From Candolleomyces eurysporus (Eukaryota > Basidiomycota > Agaricomycetes > Agaricales > Psathyrellaceae): DNA of 64,000 nucleotides. The notes under the pieces are model-generated. The model was not told the DNA's origin. It made no database searches and saw nothing but the letters and a program-made list of their open reading frames with translations. This document shows positions 51,226 to 63,124 of this stretch, piece by piece. The translations under genes and the position numbers were made by a program. Every line of letters begins with the position of its first letter. Positions within the stretch are counted from its first letter, which is position 1. The DNA lies in assembly GCA_027579435.1 (NCBI GenBank), contig JANBPK010000751.1, positions 1 to 64,000 of the forward strand. Direction: 5' to 3'.

Positions 51226-52731
51226 CTAAATAAAACGCTTGAGCTCTTTCTCTCGGTCACCGAGCCGGTTGGACTTACCGGAATGACTGATTGCATGCGT
51301 CTGCGTAGATGTAATTTGTCTGAACACGAGAGGCTCGACGCCCCGGAAGTTCCTTCCCTGCCTGCGACCAAAATTTTGAGCTTCCATCGAAATTTGCCTC
51401 TTCAGAGTGAAAATAGCGATGAGCTGCAGTGCGAGGACCTTTTAGAACGGAACCGTAAGCTAGAGGTAGGAAATTGGAACGAAGAAATATCTACTCACAC
51501 TGTTCCCAAGCCAAAGCGTCAGGAACATGCGAAGAACTAATACCCGAGGATAAGTCCACCCAGATATATCGGTGCCGCTAGCAGTGCCAGTATACCACGC
51601 AATGATTGTGGCAGTACCACAGAAAGCGGGAAGTAACATAGCTTCAATGAGGATGGTAACTACTTTTGTGTATACTGACTGCCAACGCGAATTGTCATTG
51701 GTCGTCCAGCTAATGCAGCCATTGTCATCGTCACCGTCGTTGCTGGGGCATTGCTGTCGGCGAACCTGAATGATCCGGGATATGATCAGGCCGGTCGATA
51801 TGAGATTTGTGATGAAGGAGAAGGTAAGCCACATGTAACGCAGATCGTTCAGCGCTGTGGCCCCAGGCACAAGTGTCCACAAATCTCTTGCCCCTTCAGG
51901 TGGCTTTTCATTAAATATGAAAATTCCACACATCTCCACCAAGGATATCGCTGTACCGGCAAATGTTAGTACTGATTGATTGCGCTGACTTCCACTAAGA
52001 TGGAGCCCACCAACGGTTACAGCATAGACCGCCATCGCAGCTACATAGCTCAGATTCCCCTGGGCGGAGAAAATGATGTAACACCGGTAAACCTGACCAC
52101 CAATCAGTCAACTGCTCAGAAGGAAGGAAACGGCTCACCAAGAGACCATCTGCAACCAGAAATACAACTTGGAATATTCTGCCAAACATGAAATGCAGCA
52201 AATATTCGGTCTTGTCGACATATTGCGTATTATTCGCCAACTTGGCTCGACATCCTCCAATGTAATTAAATTGAACGAAGTCGCCGGAGACTTTTGATGC
52301 AACCGACTCTGTGTTTCTCAGCATGCACAAGATCTCCTTCACTGACAAGAAGGTGTTGGTGCAGTAGATGATCGTGCCGATGGAAAGCAGAATGAACAAA
52401 AGGAGGCTCCCGACTGCATACACACTTGGCCGATGCCTCACCACTGGCCTTGAAGACTTGGGCCGGGTCACTCGGAAAATATGCCTGAGAACCTTGGTTG
52501 ATGTCACTCCCAGGATCGCTGGAAGGAGCGTAAGCGTCAGCAGAGTTAAAGTGAAGGAATATCTCGAAAGGCGAACGAACTTGTCATTACAGAAAGGAAG
52601 ATGCAAGTTGATAAGTCGGCCAGGATCATTCCCTCTGGGTCGTGCGGCCTAGTGATTCCTTGGGTCGCATTTGCAATCTCCGTGTAATAGTCGTTGATTC
52701 TCCAGGACCAGAACGATGGGGTAAGTGCCAT
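51226..52731 (-). CDS. 7TM membrane protein R2
   Basis: Five exons: 52731-52581, 52518-52139, 52092-52011, 51950-51499, 51438-51226; 1,278 nt, 425 aa. Very close to R1 throughout exon 1 and helix 2. It differs by two codons in the loop before helix 5 and by substitutions in the tail. The third intron has a GTGGGC donor, unusual but compatible with GT-AG. VLAPQL in exon 5 is VLALQL here, a change of a conserved Pro. Confidence 0.85.
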
Positions 52732-53379
52732 GGTGAGAGGCTTTCAGGCGGCTACTTCGTTGGCTCCGGACCGAAAGCAGAGGAGAACTGCATCTCTGGT
52801 CGCTTCAATTACTCTTTCGCTTTAAGTACAACATGGGGTCCCATGAATCAAGATGTTAACTCCCCGTGCAGAGTTGGAGATGCTCCATTGGGGCTCATCA
52901 TATTTGATTATGAGAAGAGAACTGGTACAGCTGCGCTTCGGAGCGTTGGGAGCGAATTCCAAGTAGCCCAGCTTGGATAAGGTGGGGATCTGGCCGGCAC
53001 TTGTTGAACAATTTCGAGAAACTCTGTATCTCACCATCACATCAGGCATGACCACGGGGCAGCTGATGTCGTGTAAGAATGCCCTAATCTCCCGAGCTTT
53101 CGTTAAGTGACAGCGCAGGCCATTCATGGCCATAGATATATTCAACTGCCACATCGTTCGGATTTGGAAGGATCATGACTTGATTCTCTGGAACAACGTC
53201 CGCACAGTTCAACTGAGCTCGATGTTTGGCTATAGACATGACGAACGCCACCGCCGCAATGATACAACAGAAAAACCTGTGCCTATTCTGCAATTGCTTG
53301 TAAAAGGTCCGTTTATCACAAGATTGAAGTTATTGTTACGATCGGGATTGTGGCAATACGGCACCCTCCAGTGGGTTAC
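52732..53379. other. 5' region of R2: block V and block W
   Basis: Block V at about 52,830-53,120. Block W (about 53,125-53,345) recurs at 57,100-57,300. On the minus strand W reads NRHRFFCCIIAAVAFVMSIA and LPNPNDVAVEYIY, a hydrophobic stretch that could begin a small secreted or membrane protein; no family recognised. Confidence 0.35.
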
Positions 53380-53935
53380 AGTGGATACGTGAAGGCTAAC
53401 CGAGCAAGATCCCCGACACCGCAGACAAAGCCTCAATGGGTGGCCCTTCAAAGATCAATTCAGTGCAGAATGTGATCACGCTGCGCAGGGATCTGTACAA
53501 TGTCTAGGTCAGTTACGAGATTGACTTCGATCCAAACGTAGGTTCCATTATATTACGCTGAAGATCACACAACCACTGATCGCAGAGCAACTACCGCATG
53601 ACCGCATTCACAAACGGCAACGCACACATCAACAGAGCATCTTCACCTAGACCACATCTAAGATCCAACGCTCATACCTCTCGACGAGCTGTTCACCGAT
53701 CACTTTGCGCAAGGACTTTACAAGCATGTGAGCGGCACGAGTGAAAGTCGATGAACGTACGGTATGTAGAGTGTGAAGATGCCATTGAGAAGGAGTTTCC
53801 GAACCCCATTTGGTGGACTAGGCAGGGGAAGGAGCTATCCGAGTTTGCACTTAGAGATCGGCTTTTTAATCGTCGGGTTGTGCAAGAGTTGGAAGACGAG
53901 AAGGGCAGCTGAACGACTTTTGTGACCGTGAATTT
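53380..53935 (+). pseudogene. HNH_2-like remnant (copy c)
   Basis: Reads SVQNVITLRRDLYN then a TAG, followed by related but broken text (NYRMTAFTNGN region; LDELFTDHFAQGLYKHVSGT). Carries more stops than copies a and b. The key position is again Tyr (DLYN). Confidence 0.5.
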
Positions 53936-54601
53936 GGTGAAATTAGGAGCCTCTGATTTGGCTTTCCTCAATCCAAGTACAAATAGGAGTTTGAGACAGC
54001 ACATACGGGACGGTGAAGCATATGAACAGAAGAAACAACGGTCTGATAGCGAAATATGTCCAACATCATTGCGGCTTGTATTGGTTACAAAATCATCATA
54101 AATACGGCTTGTGCTTCCTGAGCCTGGGACTTCCTGAATGCCATGCAAAACCAGACGACAACGAGCTTACATCCCTGTCCCCGAAAACGGTGCAGAGGGT
54201 CACCTATCCTCTGCTTGCCAGGTAGGCGGCATGGAAGTCCACGGTCGGCGAGAGCGATTATGGCCTGCATCAAAAATTTCCTGTCCTTTACATCGACCCT
54301 CCCAGCTAGCCCCCCTACTTGCCCCTCCAGCGCCTTCTTGTCCAAACCACTGAAGCACTCGGACTAGTGTGTGTGTAAGTTTTCCGAGGTCGGTTTGCCA
54401 TCACTGACACCAGTAGCTTCTTGGTCCGCAGCTTTGATCCAGATGGCTGATCCGTCCGCGTCAAGCTGAACTTGTTAAGTCTCCTGAAGCTCCCCAGGCC
54501 TGCAGGCCTCTCTACTGCAGTGTGGTCCATACCCAGACCTGTAATTTGAATGCGATACTGATTAAATTGACAATAGCTCTCAAGTTTTGAGCACGCGTTC
54601 T
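53936..54601. other. 3' spacer below R3
   Basis: Homologous to the spacers below R1 and R2. No gene seen. Confidence 0.35.
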
Positions 54602-56281
54602 CTACCCGAAGGCATACAAACTAGGATTCTGTACCGGATTTACAAAATGCGAAAGATTCGGGCACCGAGAGCAGTGTCCTTCCAATCCCTGGTGACTAAC
54701 AGATTTGATTCGCTTCTTCAGTAATATCTTGAGTGTCTGCGACCTCCTTGCTTCCGATTTGCTCGGAAGAATCTGGATAAAATGCTCGAGCCCCTTCGCT
54801 CGGTCACCAAGGCGGTTGGACTTACCGGATTGACTGATTGCATGCGTCTGCGTAGATGTCATTTGTCTGAACACGAGAGACTCTGCATGCCAAAATTTCT
54901 TTCCCTGCCTACGATCAAAATTTTGAGCTTCCATCGAAAGTTGCCTTCTTTTCAGAGCGTAAATAGCGATGAGCTGCGGTGCGAGGACCTTTGAACGCGA
55001 GACCGTACGTTAGAAGTAGGAAACCGGAATGAGAAAAGATATTGCTTACACTATTCCCAAGCCAAAGCGTCAGGAACATGCGAAGAGCCAAAACGCGACT
55101 ATAAGTCCACCCAGATGAATCGGTGCTGCTGGCAGTGCCAGTAAACCATGTAATGATTGTAGCCACGCCGCATAAAGCCGGAAGTAACATGGCTTCAATG
55201 AGGATGACAACAACTTTTGCGTATACGGACTGCCAAAGTGAATTGCCGTCGCTCTCCCAGCTGATTCTATCCACGCTAGCGTCGTTACTGGGACACTGTT
55301 GTCGGCGAACCTGGACGATCCGGAATATGATCAAGCCGGTCGATATGAGATTTGTGAGGAGGGAGAAGGTAAGCCACATGTAACGCAGATCGTTCAACGA
55401 TGTGGCAACAGGCCCGAGTGCCCACAAGTCTTTCGACCCTTCAGCTGGCTTTTCCTTGTACGCAAAAATCTCGCACATCTCTACCACGGACACCACTGCG
55501 CCGATAACTGTTAGTACTGATTGCTTGTGCTGATTTCCATTACGATGATGCTCACCAACGGTTACAATATAGATCGCGATCGCAGCTACATAGATTCGAT
55601 CCCTGTTGGCGGAGAAAATGATATAACATCGATAAACCTGATCACGAATCAGTCAACTGTTCGGAAAGAGTGAAGAATATCGGCTCACCAAGAGACCATC
55701 TGCAACCAGAAATACAACCTGAAAGATTCTGGCAAACATGAAATGCAGGTAATATTCGGTGCTGTCGACGTATTTCGCATTATTCGCCAACTCGGCTCTA
55801 CATCCTCCAACGGAATTGGATTGAACGAGGCCATCGGAGATTTTTGATGACTCTGTTTTCCTCAGCATGCACAGAATCTCCTTCACCGACAAGAAGGTGT
55901 TGGTACAGTAGATGATCGTTCCGATGGCAAGCAGAAGAAACAAAAGGAGGCTCCCGACTGCATAAACACTTGGCCGATGCCTCACCACTGGCTTGAAAGA
56001 CTTGGGTCGGATCAGTCGGAAAATATGCCTGAGAACCCTGCTTGATGTCACTCCCAGGATCGCTGGAATGAGAGAAAGCGTCGGCAGAGTTAAAGTGAAG
56101 GAATATCTCGAAGTGTGTACAAACCTGTCATTACAGAAAGGAAGATGCAAGTTGATAAGTCGGCCAGGATCATTCCCTCTGGGTCGTGTGGCCTAGCACT
56201 GGCAGCTCCTTGGGTCGCATTGGAAATCTCCGCGTAATAGTCGTTGATTCTCCAGGACCAGAACGATGGGGTAAGTGCCAT
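54602..56281 (-). CDS. 7TM membrane protein R3 with extended tail
   Basis: Five exons: 56281-56125, 56062-55689, 55637-55556, 55495-55050, 54988-54602; 1,446 nt, 481 aa. It resembles R1 and R2, with two extra codons in exon 1 and two fewer in exon 2. The stop used by R1 and R2 (ATC/ATT-TAG) is ATC-CAG here, so translation continues about 58 residues through former 3' spacer (ILPSKSEARRSQTLKILLKK onward) to a stop at 54602. Confidence 0.82.
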
Positions 56282-57398
56282 GTTGAGAGGCTTTCAGGCG
56301 GCTACTTCGCTGGCTCCGGACCGAAGGCAGGAGAGAATTGCATCTCTGGTCGCTTCAATTGCCCTTTCGCTTTAAATACGACAGTGGGCTCCGTGAATCA
56401 AGATGGTAACTCCCCTTGTAGAGTCAGAGATGCTCCATTGGGATTCATCATGTTTGATCATGAGAAGAGAACCGGCACAGCTGCGCTTCGGAGCGTTGAG
56501 AGCAACGTCCAAGTAACCCAGCTTGGATAAGGTGGGATCTGGCCGGCACTTTTTCAACAATTCCGAGCAGCTCTGTGCAAGTATCACCATATGCATCACA
56601 TCATGCATGACCACGGGGAAGTTGATGTCATGTCAGAAATGCCCTAATCTCCCGAGCTTTCGTTGGGTGACAGCGCAGGAGCGTTTAGCGAATATGAAGG
56701 GGGGACATGGGAGCAACGAGCAGCGATGATCAACGTCAGGAAATCTACAAGCCACTCGGCAGGCGCGACCATAGGCCTTCAAGTGGTCCCCGAATTACGG
56801 CTCAACTGTTTGTGAACCTTGGTCTCAAAATTACTTCGCGAAAATGAATATTGAAGTCAATACTTCGGCTTCAAACCCAGACCCAATTGCACCATCTGCG
56901 TCAAGACTTATAAACTATTTTCAAGTCTCCGTCGAGGGTGGGAGAACTTGAGACCGTCGTTAAAGGTTCGGTCGAGGGGGTAGAGAGAGGACCGATAATC
57001 GTTTCAGTGAGTCTACTACTTTCACGAGTGCGATCCAGTAGGCAGCGATCCAGTAGGCAGCGCCCGGGGACCATCCACCGGCGCATCGGAAGTCCATAAA
57101 TATATGTATTCAACTACCACATCGTTCGGATTTGGAAGGATTATAACTTGATCCTCTGGAATAACCTCGGCACAATTCAACTTAGTTATGTCGGTGATAG
57201 ACATTACCAACGCCACCGCCGCAATGATACGACAGAAAAACCTGTGCCTATTATGCAACTGCTTGTAAAAAGCCCGTTCTACCACAGGATTCGAAGTTAT
57301 CGTATGCGTGCGGAAAAGCGCAAAACTAATACTAAAATAAAGCCCTTCGCCCCCCGAGTCTCCCGAAAGACTCACCAACCTATCGCAGAATATGATCG
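56282..57398. other. 5' region of R3: blocks V and W, right edge of the array
   Basis: Block V about 56,375-56,670 and block W about 57,100-57,300. No HNH_2-like copy follows on this side. The array ends against the 3' end of the BCS1-like gene. Confidence 0.4.
57031..57060. repeat. 15-bp direct repeat, two copies
   Basis: CGATCCAGTAGGCAG twice in a row (57031-57045, 57046-57060). Confidence 0.9.
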
Positions 57399-59696
57399 TC
57401 AACATCGTCCGTCAGTATATGTAGCATGTTCCTCCCGAATGTCCTGGTGCTTGTTCATTCCCTCGTCCGGACCTAGACCCTTCACATAATCTCGCTCGCT
57501 ACTACTATTCACCACTGTCGCAAGATTTGGTAACGTCTCCCGAAGAAACTCTCGAACTTTCTCCTCTGAGCACGCTCCCTCGGGATTAGTCCTAAAGCCC
57601 ATAAGATATTCTTGTAAAGTGGCCATCGAACATCGTCGTTCAGGGATCAGCTCAGCAAAACGTGTCGCCAGAGCCCCGATATCATGGATCGAACGGGAGC
57701 GTCCTTCATTCCTTCTAGGAGAGCGATGGAGAGCTGGGAAGTCGTCCAAATCCGAATCCGAATCCGAGTTGCTTGGAATGGAGGCCTTCTCTCCGAGTAG
57801 CTCCTCGAGCTCTGGTGGTGCGAGACCACCGCTGTCTTGAGCCAGGAGCGGAAGAAGTTCACTCGCATCCTCGAGAGCCTTCGAAGATCCAAGAGAAAGC
57901 CTCTTCACCTCATCCTGACTTACAACCCGATTCCTCGAGAAAGCAAACTCGGACTCGGGATAAAATCTCTTGAACAGTTCCTTGGCCTGGTATTTTGAGG
58001 CCATGTCAAACTTAACGTGCACGTCCATCCGTCCAGGACGACACAGGGCAGGGTCTAGAGACCCTTTATGATTGGTGGTAACGAATAAGATTCGGCCTTC
58101 GGGGGCTTCGATCCCGTCCAGGGCGTTGAGCAGTCCAGCTAGCGTGACCCTAGTACAGACGATGATGTAAATTTAAATGAAGCCTATCAAGTGCAATGGG
58201 CACAGAACACTCACCTTTTGTCTTCGTCGCCGCTGGCAGGCTCTTCTTGCTGCTCCGTTGCACTAGTATTCTCGTCAGCTGGGTCCACTGCCTGAGAACC
58301 TCGTCGTCCATCGGCCAACTTCCGCTGGGCAGCATCAATGTCTTCAATGAGCAATATGGCTCTCCTCGGTATCCGGTTCAACAGCTTGCTCATGTTTTCA
58401 TCGTCAAGCTTTGAAGAACTTAACGAAAGCGAGTAAATGTCCAGTTCCAAGTGCGCTGCAATCGCGGCTATGAGGCTTGATTTTCCGGTTCCTGGAGGGC
58501 CATACTGAGATGTGTTCGAAGTCCAAAGATTTTGACGGATTAACAGGAAGTAAGCATTCGAGTCGGTAGAGAATCACGCACCAACAAATATCCACGTCGG
58601 CAGGGAATCCCGCGTTGCCTGTACCACTCTGTACCGTCCATAAAAAGCTTGAGATCGTCCACCAGAGACTCAAGGAGTCCAGGATCTAGAACCACTGATT
58701 GGAGTGGACGAGCGCGCTTCGAACATATGCGAGCCCATGTCGTTTCCCATGGAGACCTGTAGTTGGAGATAGAGTATAGTCAGTCGAACCTTTCGCCATA
58801 TAAACTGGGTAAAGAGGAAGGGCGTAATATGTACCAGGAAATGCGGAAGACGTTGACGTTGTCGATGTCAAGTTTTCTGTAAGCCGCTTCTGCCTCCGCA
58901 AGGATTTCCGCTATGGCGGTCTGGCCCTTGAGCGTGTATATCCTGGAAAGAAAGTCGGTCAATCTTATATCTACAATCAAGGAAAGGTTTGAAGGGCCTT
59001 ACCGGAGGTGAACGGCGTTCCTCTTATTACTAGCACTACGTCAGGACCAAGCTCAGATCTTCAAACTGCATTGTGCTTACCTTGATCCGTCATCGATTCT
59101 GAATTGGAAGGCAACACGCTGAGAACCATGCCAGAAATGGTACCACGGCGCAGAGAACGGTGGGAGCAAAAAAAATATCGCTCTTCGCGGTGGAGTACAT
59201 GTGTGCAGAGCCCGTGATGTTGATGGCTTCATCTATACCTGCAGAAAGTATACGAACGCTGGCAAGCCTGCTCTTCCCTGAAAGCAGGCACCGATTGATA
59301 GTAAGTCGTGCGGAAGGGGATTGAGAGAAGGTAAGAACTTACTCCACGATGGATGAGTCGTGAGCCAGAGTCGTAACCAATCTATATGCACAGCGCACGA
59401 CGGTTTGTAAGGCCACTCGCGAGGTATGAAGATGGTCACGTACCATAACTCGCATCCCCGTCAAACGAGATAAGCTCCACGTAGAACATACCGAAGAAAC
59501 GGTCGATCCAAGACCTGATATGTTGACGCAGATGGTCAACAATCATCCCCAGGACCAGGAACCGAAACCAATCATGCAAAGCCGAAGACGATAGGAAGGA
59601 GAACAACAGTCCAGCTGTTTTCGATGACCCGAATGAGGTGCTCTGGAGAATGGGCTCTTGACTCCCCGTATGGGAACCCAGCAGCATATCCAACAT
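57399..59696 (-). CDS. BCS1-like mitochondrial AAA ATPase
   Basis: Starts at 59696 (MLDMLLGSHTGSQEP) with first exons 59696-59444 and 59381-59343 (DASYDWLRLWLTTHPSW), then several short exons (FWHGSQRVAFQFRIDDGSR; IYTLKGQTAIAEILAEAEAA) and the ATPase core. N-terminal hydrophobic segment (FRFLVLGMIVDHL), BCS1_N-type region, Walker A GPPGTGKSS, Walker B AILLIEDIDAA, sensor region FVTTNHKGSLDPALCRPGRM. An acidic low-complexity insert (SNSDSDSDLDDF) precedes the C-terminus, ending at 57399. BCS1 itself moves the folded Rieske protein across the mitochondrial inner membrane. Agaricomycetes carry many divergent paralogues, so the exact substrate is uncertain. The reading frame continues across a GT-AG intron (about 58,148-58,212) and joins at DEDKR/VTLAGLLNALDG. 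Confidence 0.85.
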
Positions 59697-60705
59697 GGTG
59701 CTAGCTTCAGTAGTAGCGGAGGTGATTGGATGAAAAGAGACGGGGTACTAGTTTGTCGAAGGGAGTGGAAAGCAGAGGGTGAGTAAAAATTGCTGTCGAA
59801 AGTTTGTTGTTTGGCTTCGGGAGACTGGCTTTCTAGGAAGCCGCAGAGAAAGGAATATGTAGACTTGATGGAGAGAGCACCTTTTGTCTCTGAGGGCCTG
59901 CTTTTATACTCCAACCACGGATGCAGTGTGTTTCTGTCAACTCCTACCTTTATCAGCATCCTAGTACCATGTATGTAAAGTTGAGAGAGAACGCGAGAGC
60001 CAGAAGGCAGATAGTCAGCATGACACCGTTCATCTGCGCCAACGCCGCAGTACCTGCAGTCGTGATCATCACAGAAGCGCCTACAGTGCGCCGCTGTTAC
60101 GACGGGGGCAGCGACAGACTGACGGATCAAGGAAAACTCCTTGGACCCATCATGTGTTTACTCCCATTTACAGTGCATTGCATTGTAGTGAGGCCACCTT
60201 TCGACATCGAAAGAAAGCCCAGCTAGTGATTGGACAATAAGTCGAAGCTCTGGAGCGCACACACCCTGTGTACAGAGAGTTACAGCGTGTAGGTTCTCGA
60301 TTTTGCCCAAACGCAGACAATAACCGTGTGGTGTCATCTACCCTTTAGTCGGTCGTCACAAGAGAACTGGTAGCGACCTTCAAAGTGTGGCGGGAGGCAG
60401 GTCCAGTTTGTCCAAACGCAGACAATCCATGTGTGGCGTTGCAACAATCTCCAGATTGATATGATTAGCCGTGGCCAGCGTGGCGCACAAGAGCTCTTTT
60501 TAACACGTTAGGGCATGGCATAACATGGCCCCTCTACCTGGAGGCAGACTCGAGATGGTGGAAAGAGGCAAAACTTGAGTGTGGCGCAATTGTGTGGCGC
60601 AATTGGGTTAGGTCACGATCATCAAATTGACATCAATCAATGACATACCCAAAGGGGCAATAGCCCCTAACACTGCCAGTTTGACATCTCTTGCCTCTAA
60701 CCTCG
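59697..60705. other. Intergenic region
   Basis: No convincing gene. It contains two related segments about 105 bp apart (AAACGCAGACAAT near 60,312 and 60,416) and a direct repeat of GTGTGGCGCAATT near 60,580-60,605. Probably the promoters of the divergent BCS1-like and uncharacterised genes. Confidence 0.4.
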
Positions 60706-61921
60706 ATGTCGTCGGCCCAAGACATAAGCTTGTCCATCGAGCGAGTAGAGAAACTCATCCAGAAGCATGTCTTGAGCAGTGACCTAGCCGTCGTGAAACT
60801 GGCTGAAGCGAAGAACCACGGCTTCAGGTACGCGTACCGCCAAAAGCTAGAACCTTAGATTGGATGATATCTAATCACTAGATGGTAACCTTGCCTGGAT
60901 GTATTGCTCTAAACTCGTCGTTGGCACGATAAAGCCAAACTGCAGGGTTTAAAATATACGTTATAGACCTCCACGGGGGCGATAAAGACAGCACAAAAAC
61001 AACCACAGCCTCCTGTTTCCTGACCATCTCCAAACCCGACTCGACCGAGTCCTCAGGGGCCAATTCCCCAAATACTCTAGCAGTAATCCACACCCTCCTA
61101 GCCCTCATCCGAGATAAAACCTCTATCCCCATTTCCGACTCAATCCTCGATACCTCTCACGACATCATCCCTTTCGACTTCCTCTTATCTCCCCCAACCC
61201 CCTTTTCCTCCTCCGATATCATCACCCTGCGCGAAGCCAAAGCCCAAGGCCTCCTGGATGCCAAGCACCAAGCTCTAATAGACCTCCAAATAGGTCAACT
61301 CCTCGCCCAGCTCCATACGAACGTCCAAAATGACTGGTACGGCCGCCCAGCGCTCAAGGGTGAAGAACCTTCGGAACCTTCATATAGCTGGCAAGAAACC
61401 TTTACGCTCCTCTTCGACACGCTCCTCAGCCGGGTCAAAGAAAAAGGGTACGACCTGCCACAATACAGCGATATCCAGACCCACATGTCCAGAGCCATCG
61501 CCTTCTCCGTATTCGACGACGTAGAGGTTCCGTCGCTGGTTTGGTTCACAGGTTCAGACGCCGACATCTACCTGTCCCTTCCAACCTCTCCGTCCACCAA
61601 AACCCCTGGTATCGTCGCGATACTTCCAAGCATGCCTTACACGCTCTGGGGAGACCCGCTCCTAGAAACGTTCTTCTTGCAGCTAGAATCTTGCAAGGCC
61701 GTGTTGGAGGGGTACACCGGAAGCGGAGGGGGCCCGCTCGTCTCCTTCCCCCGCCAAAAGACCAAACGCGTGTGGTACACCCTGTTCCTCGCGTTGACCG
61801 TGCTGGACGGGTACCTTTCTTCCTCCTCCGACGCCCAAGAGATCCCCGAAGATAAGAAGAAATGGGCAGAAGAGACCATCGCCGAATGCACCGAAATATT
61901 AAAAACGGCCCCATGCTATTA
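60706..61921 (+). CDS. Uncharacterised basidiomycete-type protein
   Basis: A large 3' exon from about 60,950 to the stop at 61919-61921 gives IYVIDLHGGDKDSTKT, FDFLLSPPTPFSSSDI, DLQIGQLLAQLHTNVQNDWY, SYSWQETFTLLFDTLLSRVK, VPSLVWFTGSDADIYLSLPT, YTLWGDPLLETFFLQLESCK and TKRVWYTLFLALTVLDGYLS. An N-terminal exon starting at 60706 (MSSAQDISLSIERVEKLIQK, to about KNHGF at 60,827) is likely, but the splice between them could not be placed without a stop. The pattern resembles a family of agaricomycete hypothetical proteins sometimes classed with aminoglycoside-phosphotransferase-like folds; no catalytic motif was identified. Confidence 0.65.
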
Positions 61922-62056
61922 GACAATTCGGGGAGGCCACTGTTACACTAGGATGAAGGACGGAGGGGACCTAGGGTATTGTGTATACAGAAAGGAAGGC
62001 AAAATAGTTTATGATACGTTTACCTGATCAAGCGTTCGCCCTTCGTGCCTTGGTAT

Positions 62057-63124
62057 TCATACGCCGGGGGTACCGTCTTGAGCGACTGATTCTTTCCATT
62101 CTTTCCTCAAGATTGCGGCTCTATCCGTATAGACCTGGGTGATGGAAGAAGAAGAAAAGTGAATAGTCAGTCACGGGAGAGGACACGAACAGACGGCACG
62201 ACGATGATATTCACCTGTCTCTCGGCGTCGCTCAAACCCCTCCATTGAGCTGCTCCTAGTCTCACGAGCTCGATCATTCGCTCGGTTCCGGTGAGGTTAG
62301 CATCCAGTGGGGGTGGTGATGCCTTGAAATCGCGCAAGAATCTGTGGGGCAGAGCATAAGTATGAGTAAAACGCACCTCACCTCTCGACGTCTACTAGAG
62401 AATACTCACAGGAAGTACGAAGTAACGGGGGCTTTACGAGTCCGAGTATTGAGAGGTTTCAAGCCCTTGGCTTTTCTCTTCTTGTTGATTTCCTTGAGAA
62501 TCTTAGGAGGTACAGTCTCCTTCCACTCGACCGTACGCCGGTGGTACTCTTCCCATTCTTCGGTGGTTGCTTCGTATTTCTGAATATCGGAACGGTATCA
62601 GAACAGGTCAAAAAAATCGAAGGACAGGATCGTTCTGTCCAAGATTACTCGCCTTCTTCTCCTGGCCAGACAGCTGGTTCCATTGCTCCGCAAGTGCTTT
62701 GGTAGCTTCTCCTACACTTGGCTTCTGCAGGAAAGCTGCACGATTCTCCATTATATACTTAGCAAACCCGCTAGGTGGTTTCGTCGGAGGAAGCTGCTCC
62801 TTTCCGACCTCTGTTTGAGGTGAAATACGGTATATGAGCTTTGTTATCAGAGGTTCCATTGGGGGAGGTTGACATACTAATCGGCTTTGGCTTTGGCTTC
62901 GCCTCTTTCTTGGGCTTCGCTTTAGCCTTCTTGGGTTTCGCTGCAGCCTTCTTGGGCTTCTCTGTACCCTTCTCCTTCTTCTCCTTAGCAGGCTTCGACT
63001 CTGACGCGGCTTTGGTCGCGAGACAGCGCGTCGACGATAGACCAAGGGTCGTCACTACTGGCGCGACTCTCGGTGTCGAGCGCACAGCGAACCTCGCGAC
63101 TTGGCGGAAATACAAGGACAACAT
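62057..63124 (-). CDS. Mitochondrial-type HMG-box DNA-binding protein (ABF2/TFAM-like)
   Basis: Five exons: 63124-62878, 62810-62653, 62579-62410, 62341-62215, 62134-62057; 780 nt, 259 aa. N-terminus MLSLYFRQVARFAVRSTPRV is basic and hydroxylated, typical of a mitochondrial presequence, followed by a Lys/Pro/Ala-rich linker. First HMG box: PPTKPPSGFAKYIMENRAAF to TVEWKETVPPKILKEIN. Second: TRKAPVTSYFLFLRDFKASP to RLGAAQWRGLSDAERQVY. Two tandem HMG boxes after a presequence are the layout of mtDNA-packaging proteins. Intron 2 (62652-62580) appears to use a GC donor (AAG|GCGAGT). A GT alternative in the same place shifts the frame. Confidence 0.85.
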
